This document shows, one piece after another, positions 32,863 to 44,190 of a stretch of DNA of 64,000 bases. Each line of letters opens with the position of its first letter. Positions within the stretch are counted from its first letter, which is position 1. This stretch comes from Pogostemon cablin (lineage: Eukaryota; Streptophyta; Magnoliopsida; Lamiales; Lamiaceae). The stretch spans positions 4,392,314 through 4,456,313 of the forward strand of contig CM043005.1 of the NCBI GenBank assembly GCA_023678885.1. Reading direction: 5' to 3'. A program made the translations under genes and the position numbers. The notes beneath the pieces are model-generated. The model was not told the origin of the DNA. It made no database searches and worked only from the letters and a program-made list of their open reading frames with translations.

Positions 32863-34485
32863 TCACTCCCTACTCCCTGTGGTGATCTTTGATGGTGTAA
32901 TATCAGGAGAAACCAACCAATTTGATAGGCTTGTATCCACTGCTATTTCTCTATTCGCATTTTTGGTTTGATGAGATTTTGGTGCCTCCAAGCGATCGAA
33001 ATTCTCCTTCTGCAAAGGCTTTAAATGATGCGTGCCTTTAGACTTTGCAGCTTTCCACTGAGTAATATTCTCCACAGGATTGAGCACGGAGTTCACATAA
33101 CCACTCCTATCTCTACTAACACTAGGTTTTGGTCCAAATACTTGGACATCCTCATAAGGTTGAGTCTTCATCAAAGGACTCTCTACCTCTTGAATAATTG
33201 CAGGTGGTGAAGTATTTCCTGTTCTTGATTCCATAGATTCAGACCACACTTCATGGCTTGAAATCCAAGCATCAATGTCTTCGTCGGAGTAATCATCCTC
33301 CTCTACATCATCCAATTCGCTATCACAGTACTCTTCAATTTCATCATCACTCTCTCTAGAATTATGGTATCTATGATTTGGAGGATAGGATCCAACACTG
33401 GACGTGACAGAATGATCATCATTATCTTCACATAATAAATGTGAATGACTGTTTTTCGAATCCTCCTGCTTTTCCTCACTACTCTCTAGCAATATATCAT
33501 CACTTTCGATATGCTCGTATGTTGTGATATTTGAGTTAAATGTTACTCTTTTTTTAGGGCTAACACTCAGCTGCTTGACTCCCTCAGATATATTTCTGCT
33601 CTCAAAAGAAGAGATTATATTTCATTAGAAATTCATTTTCTAAAACAAGCAAAACAAGTAGAGAATGAATCAAAGCTCACCGCAATACTGGAACCAAGTC
33701 GGTAGGGGTAGTGGTCTCTCTCACTAACTGTTCCCCAGTGATTGCAATTTCCTGCTCAACATTTTCAACTCTGTTTCTCTCAACATTCTCAACTCTGTTT
33801 CTCTATATCACAAATTGTATCAATTAAAATTCATAAACCAAATTCACAACCCAAGAAAGGTTTTCATCATCATTAGCACCACCCACATAGCGTAAAAACT
33901 TAAAAGCCAGTACTAAACTCCATGAGAGCAACTCCAAAAGGTTATGTAAAATACAAAATATTCATAATATAAAGAGGATTATTTTAACATTAAAATTTAT
34001 ATGCCCATTTTCACTCTTTAAATTTGAAGAGGCAAATCCCCTCTTCAAAATTAAATAACATTAAATGTTATTGACTTTTTTTTATGTATTTTTGCTTTAA
34101 GAGGAATAATTTTTAATAAATTAAAAGAGAAAATAAGTTACAAATTTACGTTGGAAATGAAAATATAAAGGGCTTGTTAGAGCATAATAAAAATTTGGTT
34201 CTTAAATTTAAAAATCCTCTCTATGTTATAAAAATGCTCTCTAAAACCTAAAGAACTCTCGGAGACGCTCTAAAAAAACATAATTAATCAGAATTTATCG
34301 TGAAATTTCCAATTTGTCTAAAAAAAATATAAATTAATAAATACAATAATAATTATAAATCTAAGACTGAATTCAAGCAAAAAAAAAAAAATCCTCACCT
34401 GGTGTTGAGGGCTTGATCGAGAAATCTTCTGTGGGCGGCGTTTGTGCTCCTTCGTATCACCAAAGCAACCAAGGAAACAACCCAT
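32863..34485 (-). CDS. Plant-specific protein of unknown function (three exons, 313 aa model)
   Basis: Exon 1 34485-34399 (MGCFLGCFGDTKEHKRRPQK), exon 2 33802-33681, exon 3 33595-32863; junctions follow GT/AG and the phases agree. Recognisable blocks: the Cys-containing MGCFLGCFG start (possible lipidation or membrane association), a basic SPKKRVTF block, an YPPNHRYHN block, a strongly acidic DE-rich region, SVLNPVENITQWKAAKSKG, and VDTSLSNWLVSP near the end. From memory this set occurs in a conserved, uncharacterised plant family (distantly JASON-like at the N-terminus); its function is not known to me. Exon 2 has an in-frame duplication of eight codons (RNRVENVE twice). Related proteins seem to continue beyond the SNWLVS block, whereas this model stops about 15 residues later, so a 3' exon may be missed or lost. 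Confidence 0.8.
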
Positions 34486-34988
34486 TCTGAAAAGAGAAGG
34501 AAATCCTAAACTTGAGTATTTCTTTTCTTTATACTTAATTTATTTAATATATGAATACGAGTTCATGGCGGAGTATCTCTATCTACAGAGAAGATGTAAG
34601 ACAGAGAGAGGCAGTGGAGAGGAGAGGGAAAACGGTCGATTTTGGAGTGGTAGGGTTTATGTGTCACATTTTTATTTTTAATTTTTCCTTTTCAAAATAA
34701 AGGCAAGTGACCGTTAGAATTTGAGTCATCAAGGATGGACAGGCTGTCCCTTATAATAATGCTATATTGGCATTACGCAAAAAGCGGGTGTACACCTAGT
34801 TGATATATTTTGTTACATAAATTGATATTACAACATTAATAATACTCTCTATGTTGTTAATTTATGAGACGATTTATCATTGATTAAAAAGAAATACTAA
34901 CTTAATCCCAAAAGAATCGATACAAATTAATTTTTTTAATAAATTGACACATTTTCTTAAAGTACATGGGATTCATATATATAAAATA
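34486..34988. other. Promoter and leader of the three-exon gene
   Basis: Intergenic sequence upstream (minus strand) of ATG 34485. The leader is CT-rich on the minus strand around 34590-34630. No clear TATA box placed, no other gene. Confidence 0.45.
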
Positions 34989-35268
34989 CTCCATCCATTC
35001 CGAAAAATTTTTCATCTTTAATGTTCCACATTGTTTAAGAAAAGTTGCACTTTTTGACCAATTTTATTAACTTTGGAGGATATTGTAGTATTTTTAAGTA
35101 ATAAAAAAGTACAAAGTAATTATATGTGTGTGAAAAATGAGTGGCAAATTTGAAATTAAAGTAACTATTGAGGTTGTTGGATAAAGTGGTGTTTCCTTTT
35201 TTGGGGTGAAAGGTTTTATGGGACAAACAAATGAGGAATGTGAGAAAAATATTATGGGACGGAGGGAG
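34989..35268. mobile_element. Stowaway-like MITE (280 bp)
   Basis: Starts CTCCATCCATTCCG and ends TGGGACGGAGGGAG between TA dinucleotides. The two halves are partly complementary. No coding capacity. Confidence 0.8.
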
Positions 35269-35685
35269 TAATAAATAGTATATTCATACGGTACTAACAA
35301 CACTAATACAATTATTAATTACACATTAAAATATTATATTTTTAACTTACTTTATATTAAATTATTGTATCTTCAAATTTACTTTGCATTAAATTAGAGT
35401 CTGAATCTTTTGTGTCATTTTGATGTGATATTTCTTGTGTCACTCAGTTGAATGAGTGACATGTAGGATAAATGAGAGATACTAAAAAATTAAAATAAAT
35501 TTCTTTTCCTGAGATATACGTAATTTTTAATAATTAATTCAGCTCAAAATTGCAAATATTACACGAGCTTTTTTCTTTTTTAATAATATTATGAAATGAG
35601 TTGTGGAGTATTCGTTTTTTTATTTTAATAATACTATTATGCAATCTATGGGACGACCTCACACAACCTTCTAATAATAAAAAAA

Positions 35686-36901
35686 GGTTAATTGCGTATA
35701 AAAACCCCACATTTACTTCAGTTGCAATTTAATCCAGAATTTTGCAAAAAAAAAACATTCACCTTTTCACTCATTTGCAAATTAAACTCATGGGCTTTTC
35801 ACTCATTTGCAAATTAAACTCATGGGCAGAGAAGCTGCCCGAATGATGATGTGGCAATTTTTTTTAAATATGAAATTTAATTGTTTATTATTAAAATACT
35901 CTCTCTCTTATAACTGCTCCTTAAACCCCAACTCGGCGGCGGCGGCACCGGCAATGGAGGAGGGTGGCGTGTGGGTCGGATTTGCTACCGGTGAACGCCG
36001 TGGAATTTTCATTAGATTCGATTGGCATCCAACTTTGATGCTATGATGAAGGTAAGTGAACTCGTGTTGAAATTTTTCGATGGAGGTGAGAAGAAATTAG
36101 GTGGAATTGGTGGAAGAGCATTTGGATTTGGGGATTAAATCCCTGGAAATTGGCTTGGAGGTGAGAAGAAATTGGGTGGAATTGGAGGAAGAGCATTTGG
36201 ATTTGGGGATTAAATCTCTAGAAATTGGCCTGTTCTTTCCACGTGATGCTATGTTTCCATCTCGATTAATCCCTCCACCATACTCTGATCGAAACCCTGC
36301 TGCAATTTTCTCCCCTCCGGCACCTTCGTCTTCTCGATCAACGGGAATTGGGCAGCGGGGGACACGGCGCCGCCGCCGCCGTCGGGTTCCTAGAAAGCGA
36401 AGCCGGAGGTGGACGCCGCTGTGGGGCTCGGCCCGATTAAACGCTGGACTAATGACATGAACTCATTGGGGTTTGCACGTATTATTTTGGGGGAGATGAT
36501 GTAGATGATCGCCGACGGCCGCGGCGGCGCATGGGCAGGGTAGTGGTGATGTCTCACCTATGGCGGGACAACAGGTGGCTTTCAACCGGCAGCAAATCCG
36601 TCTCACGCGCCTTTCTCCTCTGTCGTCAGTGCTGCTGCCGCCGCCGACGTGTTGGTGGTTCAATGAACAGTTCTACCGGGATCCTTCTAATGATGGAAGG
36701 AGGTGAGAGAGTGTTTTAATAATAGACAATTAAATTTCATATTTAAAAAAAATTGTCACATCACTATTTGGGCAGCTTTTCCTGCCCGTGAGTTTAATTT
36801 GTAAATGAATCAAAAGGTCAATGTTTTTTTTTTGCAAAATTACAAAAGATTGGATTAAATTGCAATTAAAGTAAAGGTGGAGTTTTTATACGCAATTAAC
36901 C
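35686..36901. mobile_element. Mutator-like element with ~190-bp inverted ends and GC-rich cargo (Pack-MULE candidate)
   Basis: The left end GGTTAATTGCGTATAAAAAC is matched in reverse by the right end GTTTTTATACGCAATTAACC with one change, and the similarity continues inward about 190 bp on each side (GCAATTTAATCC, AAATTAAACTCATGGG, GGGCAG...CTGCCC, AATATGAAATTTAATTG). Flanks ATAAAAAAA and CTAAAAAAT share seven of nine bases, consistent with a worn 9-bp duplication. The inside (35930-36700) is GC-rich with (GGC)n, (CCG)n and Arg codons, unlike the surrounding DNA, and contains a 75-bp tandem duplication at 36085-36235. Captured gene fragments in MULEs have this look. No transposase is present and no source gene is recognised. 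Confidence 0.75.
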
Positions 36902-37949
36902 CTAAAAAATGGTGTACCCCATCACTAGGAGCCCACATTGCCCTTGCTCTGAAATTGGTGGAGAAGATAAATCGCATGATGTACCCCATCATTAGGAGCC
37001 TCCATCGCCATTGCCCTAAGAATTGATGAAGAAGATAAATCACAGGATGTGTCTAAGTGGTTTTAAAGAGGGCTCATTGTTTGACTGAGCTTGCAAGGGT
37101 CAAATCCATTCTACAACCTTTTGATAAAAAAACAAATGTTGTACCCTACCATTAGGGTTCCCGATTGATGAAGGAGATAAATCGCGTGCTTCAGGTGGCT
37201 TTGGAGATGGCTCACTGTTTGACTGTGCTTGCAAATGACCGAATTCATACCTCAAATTACTATAAAGATGGCTCACTATTTGACTGTGCTTATAAGAGGT
37301 CAAATTCATAAGGCTCACTGTTTGACTATGCTTACAATGGACCAAATACACTTCAAGTGGCTTTGGAGAGAGGGGGACTGTACTTGTAAGGGACTAAAGA
37401 GGACTATGCTTCCAAGTGGCTAAATCAATGACTTGTGGCTTTAAAGAAGAACTGTGCTTGCAAGAGGCAAAATCCATGACAAATGCAGAATTTGATCCCC
37501 TACGTGCAACTACCAACTCAGTTGAAAGGCATTGTTCCCTCTATTACTTTAGCTATGCCATGGCCTCACACAACCTTTTCCCCCTATTAAATGTGGGTAG
37601 AGATGGGGGGATTGTAACCGTTGACCTTGATTTTCAAATGTGGGTAGGATCAATTCACATGGACATTAACAAATAGTAACTTATTAAGACTGCATTAACA
37701 CAGAGATGAGAACTTATTTAATAGTAATAATACAAATACAGATTATAGTAGGCTAATGCTGCATAATACTCAACCGATCAAACGTAGTTACTAGAGCCAA
37801 CATAATTTATACTACCCCTCATATATAACATTAGTAAATGACTTTTAACTACCCTATACACAACATCACTTGGCCTAAGAACACGAGACACTTATTCTTC
37901 ATAGTCAACTAGATATAACCAAACAGCCTACGCAGTTGAGATTCCCTTT
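36902..37949. other. ABI3 downstream spacer with degenerate tandem repeats
   Basis: 36905-37500 contains imperfect direct repeats, e.g. TGTACCCCATCA(C/T)TAGGAGCC twice at 36912 and 36980 and GGCTCACTGTTTGACTGTGC-type units at about 37069, 37208, 37270 and 37312. No coding frame persists through them. 37680-37949 is plain AT-rich and includes the likely ABI3 3' UTR. Confidence 0.55.
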
Positions 37950-40900
37950 TCATGTTCCTTCGGGCTGTTCGGATGGTGATCCTTCTTGCTGTTCGGATGG
38001 TTCAACTGAAGAGCTATTAAGATCAAGGGATATGGTGCGCATGTTTTTTTTAGCCGGTTTCTCCGGTTTCTTGCCCTCCAATTTTGTACCTGATTGCCGC
38101 ACCTTCACTCCGCGTATCATCTGCATCGCATTTAAATACAATGATAAACAAACTTTGAAGGTTCTACTTGGCAGTTGTGATAGTGCAGTTTTGTAGAACA
38201 TTGATATCATACATCCTCTCACATTAATCCTTTCTTAGTAAATGTCTAGTGGATTAAATAATGAGACAAACATGGATTTCAAATCCTAGGATCCACTTAA
38301 TTAGGTGGTGTTTTCAACCTCTAGTATCCATCAGTTGACAAAAATGCAATTTTGGCCTGTATGAAGAGGCTCGTTTAAAAATAAATAAATAAAAGGTCCC
38401 ATAGTTTCAAATTTGTGAAATTGCATTTTTAGTTCCATTTATTAATATATTTTTTATGAAACAAATTTCCACTTTAAGGATTTTGGGACTAAAAATAACT
38501 CCCTTGACTCAATTCAAGTTGGGAAGAAGGAAGTACAATTTTGGGATTAATTTAAAACTAAAAGACATTTTTGAAAAAGAGCTCTCATATATACTTGGCC
38601 AAAATGCATTTTTTTTTTCCCTATTCGAATCACTTATGGTAGAATAACAATTTAAACGCTGCACATTCATTTTCTTTATTCTCAAATTAAATGTGATTCT
38701 GATAGTTAATTGAAAGTTTTAAACACCGGATTAAGAAGCCTTCTAGTGGACTACTAGGGTGAACAAACAAGATAATTATGAAGTGATCAAGGGAGAATTA
38801 ATAATAGAAAGTTAAAAGGGAAAAATATCAAAACTAGTCCTTTTAAGCATGACCAATTCCTTCCAGTTATTTTTTATTTGCAATTCTCAATTTTAATCCT
38901 TTTATTTTTCAAATTTAGTCCCTTTTGTTCCCAAAATTTGGATCAAAATTGAACAAATTCTGATATAAATAACTAGATTTGAACATGAAAAATTTGACTA
39001 AATTTGATAAAACGACTAAATTTAGATTTAAAAAAAAAGACCAAATTAATCTAACAAAAAAAATCAAAATTGAGAATCGCAAATAAAAAAGTATTAAAAT
39101 TGGAATCGATCATGCTTTTAAGTATGAACTCTTTTTTTTTTTTGACGGATACTTAAAGGATGAACTTTGATATATAAGTAAAAAAAGTAAAGATCTCACA
39201 TATTTTCCATAATTAGTGTCGAAGTATATGACTATGAAATCTCCCTCTTGAAGTCCATTGACTCTCACAAAATCACCTAAAAGAACATAGATTACATAAT
39301 CAGAACACAATAAGAAGCATCAATTACATAATCACTACACAAGCAACATCAATTCCCCAGTGGTATGGCTCTATCTCTACTTAAAATACCTGTATTCTCC
39401 AGAAGGTACATTCTGCTCTTGTTATTGGGCCAGAACCTGAATCATCCAGTTGAAATGGAAATTCAGAACACAATATACAACTGAAAAATTAATCTTAATC
39501 ATATATATAACTAATACCTATAACGCATGTTCCAAACACGGGAAGTTCCGATGTCTTCCATGGCAATGGATATCCCATCTCTTGATTCCAGCTCTGGGAG
39601 ATGACTTTCAGCCTCTTTCTGAACCACATTTGCAATTTTCATAAGATAACAGCAACAACAAAAGTTATAAAACTCAAGTCATAAATTTTGGGAGTCTCTA
39701 GTGCCAGTACTTATTCTCTTTGATCTCGTTTGCTTGGGTGTATTAAGGTGTGATTGATTTATCTCGAAGTATTCATAGTACTTTGGGCACCGTAAAATTT
39801 TCAGCCCACAATTAATACCAACGATAAACATTTAATACTTAGGTATTAAACTTAATTTTACCTTTATACCTTTTTTCCAATAATAATAATAATAATAATA
39901 AAAACAATGAGATAAATATTTCATTTTTTTTGTCATCCAATTTGTTAATACTCAATACAAAAACATGGCAAAAACTTGTGGGAACAAGGGAGACCAACTT
40001 TACAAACATAACACATTATCAATCTCATTTTTCCATCATACCATAGCAATTTCATTATACATTATTATTCCTTTATATCTCATTTCCACTAGCAAACGAG
40101 TTCTTTATGTATGTTATTAGTTGTAGTTATCTAGTACTTTAGCAAACTGCTTTTGCTTCTATCTTAGACTGAATTTGAATTCAGCAAATAAAAACTGCAC
40201 AGTTTTAATATGGAGGGTTTGGGGTAATACTTGTTTTTAATTACCTTTGGCAACACTATCCTTCCCAGATTACCAACATCACTTTGCTTCAACACTTTCT
40301 GGAGCAGAAGCTTGAAGCTTTGATCAGTCTTCAAACCCTTTCATCATAAAATCAATTTAATTACCAACCCTCAATAATCATGCATCCATTAACTTAAAAA
40401 GAATACATAAAAAACCAACCTGCTGTTGTTTCCGATCAGATGAACAGATTTGTTGATGATTTTGTTGCTGGGCAGGAGCTTGATCCCCTGAATTTTGTTG
40501 AGACGAATCCACTGCTGATTCGTCAACCATTGTCGGAGAAGGAGAAGAAGGAACACCACCACCACCACCATTGACATTGCCATTGCCTGACCAGTACATC
40601 CAATTAGCCTGATCAGCTTCCTCACCAACATCTCCTACCTGCTGAGGTTCATTTAAATTCAAGTTCAAATTCAAATTCAAATTATTTTGGTGTTGATTCG
40701 AGTTCGAATTGTTAGTATGGCGGTGATGATGCGGATACATCCGCCTTTGCCGAGCCATTCTCTTCTTCCTAGCCTCTTTAGTAGCGGAAATCTGATACGA
40801 GTTCCCATATACAGCCTGCTGCTGCTGGGGAGTAACAACGCTATTATTCTCATTGAATTGGGTAGCCGGAAATGACGAAACAGCCCATGATTGAGCATGT

Positions 40901-41949
40901 TCGCCCACCGGATACTCCGCCGATTGCGTGTACGGAATCCCATTCACCACTTGAGGATTATTCATTTGAGCAGGGGAATTGGAATAAGGATCCGCACAGT
41001 TGTACATAGGTACCGGAAGAGATGTCGGCGCCACCACCTGCGTGGAGGCTTCCGGCGGCGGCATCCAACCGAAATTGGGATTAAGAACAGTTTCTTCAGT
41101 ATAAGGATAGGGAGATTGAGGGCCACTTTCTCTCAACCGTTTCTTCTGAAGTTGACAATTCTGCACCCACTCAAGAATCAGTTTCAAAAGCTGTTTCTTT
41201 CCTTCTATGGTGCTCCCTAGACGATTAAATGCACTTTCAACGGTGGATCTCCTCAACTTTATGCTTCTCATGTCTTCCGCTGAGATGTAATCCCTGTTTT
41301 GCTTCAACCAGTCTAAGAAGATGGCGGAGAGTTCATGGTTTTCCTTTATAAAATTGAAGCCATCATTTTCCTCCTCGCGTGGCGGTTTCTGTGCCTCCAC
41401 CGGCGGCTGCGGCGCCGTGTTCTGTTCTTCTTCCATAAATTCTTGGGGGTTTTCATTCTGGAAAACGGAAGATGGGTCCCAGATCTCGTTGCAATCAATC
41501 AGATCCATGTACCCGAAATTCTCCATGACATCAACGCAATCCACATCTCCCAAGCCATCACACGGCGGCGGGAGTTCCATGGAGGCGGTGGAGGACAAGA
41601 CTGTGGGCTCCACTTTCATCCCAGTGGTGGCTTCCATCGCCCAAGAGGCGGACGATGTGGCGGAGGAGGAAGAGGATGAGGCGGCGACAGGCTTGGACGC
41701 CGCCGGGGTGGAGGATGAGGAGGAGGACGACATGCAAGGAAAATCCGGGAGAGGTGGAAAGTCGTCGCAGAAAATGGAAGCTTCATTCACATCTAGAAGG
41801 TTCTCCTGATCCCGATCGAGCCACATATCTTCTTTCTTGTCATGCTCTTCTTCCATGGCGTCGTCTCTTACAACCACCACTTCAATAGCAGCACCCACAT
41901 CTGGGGTTTCCGCTTCAACTTTTGCCGGCTGATCTCCTTCACTAACCAT
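37950..41949 (-). CDS. ABI3: ABI3/VP1 B3-domain transcription factor (six exons, 672 aa model)
   Basis: Exons: 41949-40420, 40337-40245, 39618-39518, 39436-39390, 39276-39200, 38120-37950. Every junction has GT/AG and the lengths sum to 673 codons in one frame. Domains: an acidic N-terminus with DFPPLPDFPCMSSSSSS (about 63-80), B1 (about 205-272, FLDWLKQNRDYIS, LLKLILEWVQ), B2 (about 388-405, TKEARKKRMARQRR), and B3 across exons 2-6 (LLQKVLKQSDVGNLGRIVLP, ESHLPELESRDGIS, NNKSRMYLLENTGDFV, GLQEGDFIVIY, MIRGVKVRQ). ABI3 acts in the nucleus with ABI5-type bZIPs and binds RY motifs to drive seed maturation, dormancy and abscisic acid response. The length is slightly below the 720 aa of the Arabidopsis protein. 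LNLNLNLNLN (about 424-433) and LDLN near the C-terminus resemble EAR-type repressor motifs. Reading on past the exon-1 donor gives 13 extra codons (VGFLCILFKLMDA), so a retained intron would truncate the protein before B3. Confidence 0.96.
38820..39175. mobile_element. Mutator-type foldback MITE inside ABI3 intron 5
   Basis: The left arm (AATATCAAAACTAGTCC, CTTTTAAGCATGA, TTGCAATTCTCAATTTT) is matched in reverse by the right arm (AAAATTGAGAATCGCAAATA, ATCATGCTTTTAAG, GATGAACTTTGATATA). It belongs to the same family as 14905-15178. It lies wholly in the intron and ends about 25 bp from the exon-5 donor at 39199. Confidence 0.65.
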
Positions 41950-42000
41950 CTGATTCCCACTTGCTTCTGTTGTTGATTTACTTAAATATAATTATAATAA

Positions 42001-42093
42001 TTAAGCTTGATTCCAAGGGAAGGTGAGGAAGTAAGAAATGTTGTGTGAAGGGATTTGTAAGTGTTTAAGGAAACTAGTGCAAAGGGCCCGCAT
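42001..42093 (-). other. Upstream ORF in the ABI3 leader
   Basis: A 30-codon frame with its own ATG (42093) and stop (42001) lies 51 bases before the ABI3 ATG; the peptide starts MRALCTSFLKHLQ. If the leader starts near 42285, it is in the mRNA and could reduce ABI3 translation. An inhibitory leader has been described for Arabidopsis ABI3; that this one acts so is inference. Confidence 0.45.
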
Positions 42094-42313
42094 GAAATTG
42101 CTCTATTACAAAGGTACAGATGCAAGTTGCAGCGACATAAACCATCTGATCCTTAGGGTTTCATCAAATCTAGAAAAAAAAAAAAATACTTCTCTCTCTT
42201 TCTTCTCTTTATGTACTAAATATCTGTCTCCCAATTCTACACATCAAAACAAGATTTCAACAAGAAAATGCTTCAACTTGAACTCCATCTAAAGGTAGAT
42301 TAGCAATTTACAA

Positions 42314-42320
42314 TTTTATA
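42314..42320 (-). promoter_or_regulatory. ABI3: ABI3 TATA box candidate
   Basis: The minus strand reads CTATAAAATTG about 365 bases before the ABI3 ATG, followed downstream by a CT-rich leader. Transcription would start near 42285. No other good TATA lies between it and the ATG. Confidence 0.5.
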
Positions 42321-42637
42321 GGGGAGAAAAGAAAATTACAAAAATAGAGAGGGAGGAGGACCAACTAAGATCGTCGGAAACCCAACAATCACCATCAATG
42401 TTCTGGTGCGTCTCGGAAGTTTCAATTTAAGTTTTTGTTGAGTAGCTTTTTTCTGGTTGTCGGATAAGTTCAAATGGTTCTCTTCTGGAGTTTTGCTCTT
42501 AAGTAAGAGAGAGAAATAAATAAAAATAGGAATATTTACTTAAAACTAGGGTTGATATGTAGTTTGAATATTTGAGGAAGAAAAAACCAAAAAAAAACCT
42601 AGTGCCAACTTTCTCCCATTTATCTCCTGTTTGTACG

Positions 42638-42807
42638 CATGCAGCCATGCGTTCTTACCTGAATGGCGAACCTCAACGGTGCCTCTGCCTTTTTCCCTTT
42701 TACCAATTCAAAATAATTAAAGCAAATTAAATTGTCAAAATTATTGCGCATACCATAGCAGTTCAATTCTCTCTCCTCATCTGCATATGTATGCATGCAG
42801 GCATGCA
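42638..42807. promoter_or_regulatory. ABI3: RY-motif cluster upstream of ABI3
   Basis: Three exact CATGCA motifs (42638-42643, 42794-42799 inside the palindrome TGCATGCA, 42802-42807) and one near match (CATGCG, 42646-42651) lie 320-490 bp upstream of the TATA candidate. RY motifs are the binding site of B3 factors including ABI3, FUS3 and LEC2, so this cluster fits auto- and cross-regulation. Confidence 0.6.
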
Positions 42808-44190
42808 CATGATATTAGCATATAGATACAGGATGGCATTATTATAAATTAATTTAAAGTAAAGATGTTAATGGACAATTATATCCTTGTAATAAACAAA
42901 TAATTTCTTCTTTTTTTATTAAGTTTTAAGATGGCTTTAAATGATTGGAACTAATTAAATGTGCCACTGCATTAATTTGCGCAAAGTTTAAAGAATAATA
43001 AATCTTGATAATATGTTTTTTAAGGTTTATGCACATTGATACTCAATATCATTATTTAAAAAAACATTTATAATAATATATTATTAATTTTAGTAATCTT
43101 TCTCGAATTAATATATTATTATCTTTGGTATATTTCAAAATCTAATGATTATTGATAAAACTAAAATTTATTTATATAATGTTTATAAGTTAAATTTAAA
43201 ATTTATATTTTTTATTAATTTTTATAAAACATAATATATTGATAATATAACCATCTCTATAATAAAATAATAAAAATAAAAATAATTGGTTAAATATAAA
43301 TTTATTTTTAATTTTAAATCTAAAAGTGTATATTTAAATATAATTGATATGACTTATATTTAAGATTCATAACTAATAATTTTATTACAGTTTTAATGAG
43401 ATGAGTAAGTTATAAAAACTTTGAAGGTATTTCTCATATCTAAGTATTTTAATAAAAGTTATTTAAATAAATATATATATATATATATTATACATCAATA
43501 AAAATAACAATAAAAATATGAAAATGTGAAAAATTTTGTAAAATAAATTGATCCATATAACATAAAATATTACAAGTTATAGTAAGCTGCAATATATCAA
43601 ATAAAGATAAAATAAAATAGAGTGCAATATCCATACTCCATACTTAATTCTTTAGGTTCCTGAATTTTTTCCACCACGCCCCCTCTTCCATTTCTTTTTT
43701 TTAACATCGATTATCTTCACCTACTCTAAATGTAATAAATATTAATTGTACAATTATTTTATAAACAAGTGTAATAGTAATTTAATATTTTGAATAATAT
43801 AAAAATGAAAAAGTAATAACTAAATAAAAATGTTGGCTATATACCGATACATTATTTAAATTTCTTAAAGAAAAATCTGGTTGAGCAGATTGGTATGTAT
43901 CTTTATCGTAGATACAGCATAGACATATATATATACAGAGAAAAAGAAGAGAGACGGAGAGAGACGGAGAGGTAAGGTTGTTGGCATGGGTTGTTGCCAT
44001 TCACTGGAAGAAACGGCGACTCTCTTAGTTTTCCACAACGTGTCTTTTCTTCCCTCATGACGTCGACTACAAACAATTTCCCCCACCCACATTTTCTTAC
44101 ATCTACCAATAACCTATCCCCCACCCACATTTTCTTACATCTACCAATAACCTATTTCCCATTCTCGTAATTATGCGCTGCTTAAATTTT
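42808..44190. other. AT-rich intergenic DNA
   Basis: No gene is supported. An (AT)n run lies at 43478-43489. 44083-44160 holds a 37-bp tandem duplication (CCCACCCACATTTTCTTAC and following, twice). Confidence 0.5.

Noticed and set aside
36101..36460. 119-codon plus-strand frame with an internal duplicated block
   Set aside because: It spans a 75-bp tandem duplication and a (CCG)n run inside the Pack-MULE candidate; no recognisable domain and no conserved start.
41321..41809. 162-codon plus-strand frame
   Set aside because: Antisense shadow of ABI3 exon 1, produced by Ser/Glu-rich codons on the other strand.
43782..44130. Overlapping minus-strand frames of about 75 codons
   Set aside because: They cover a simple repeat and a 37-bp tandem duplication; no family features.
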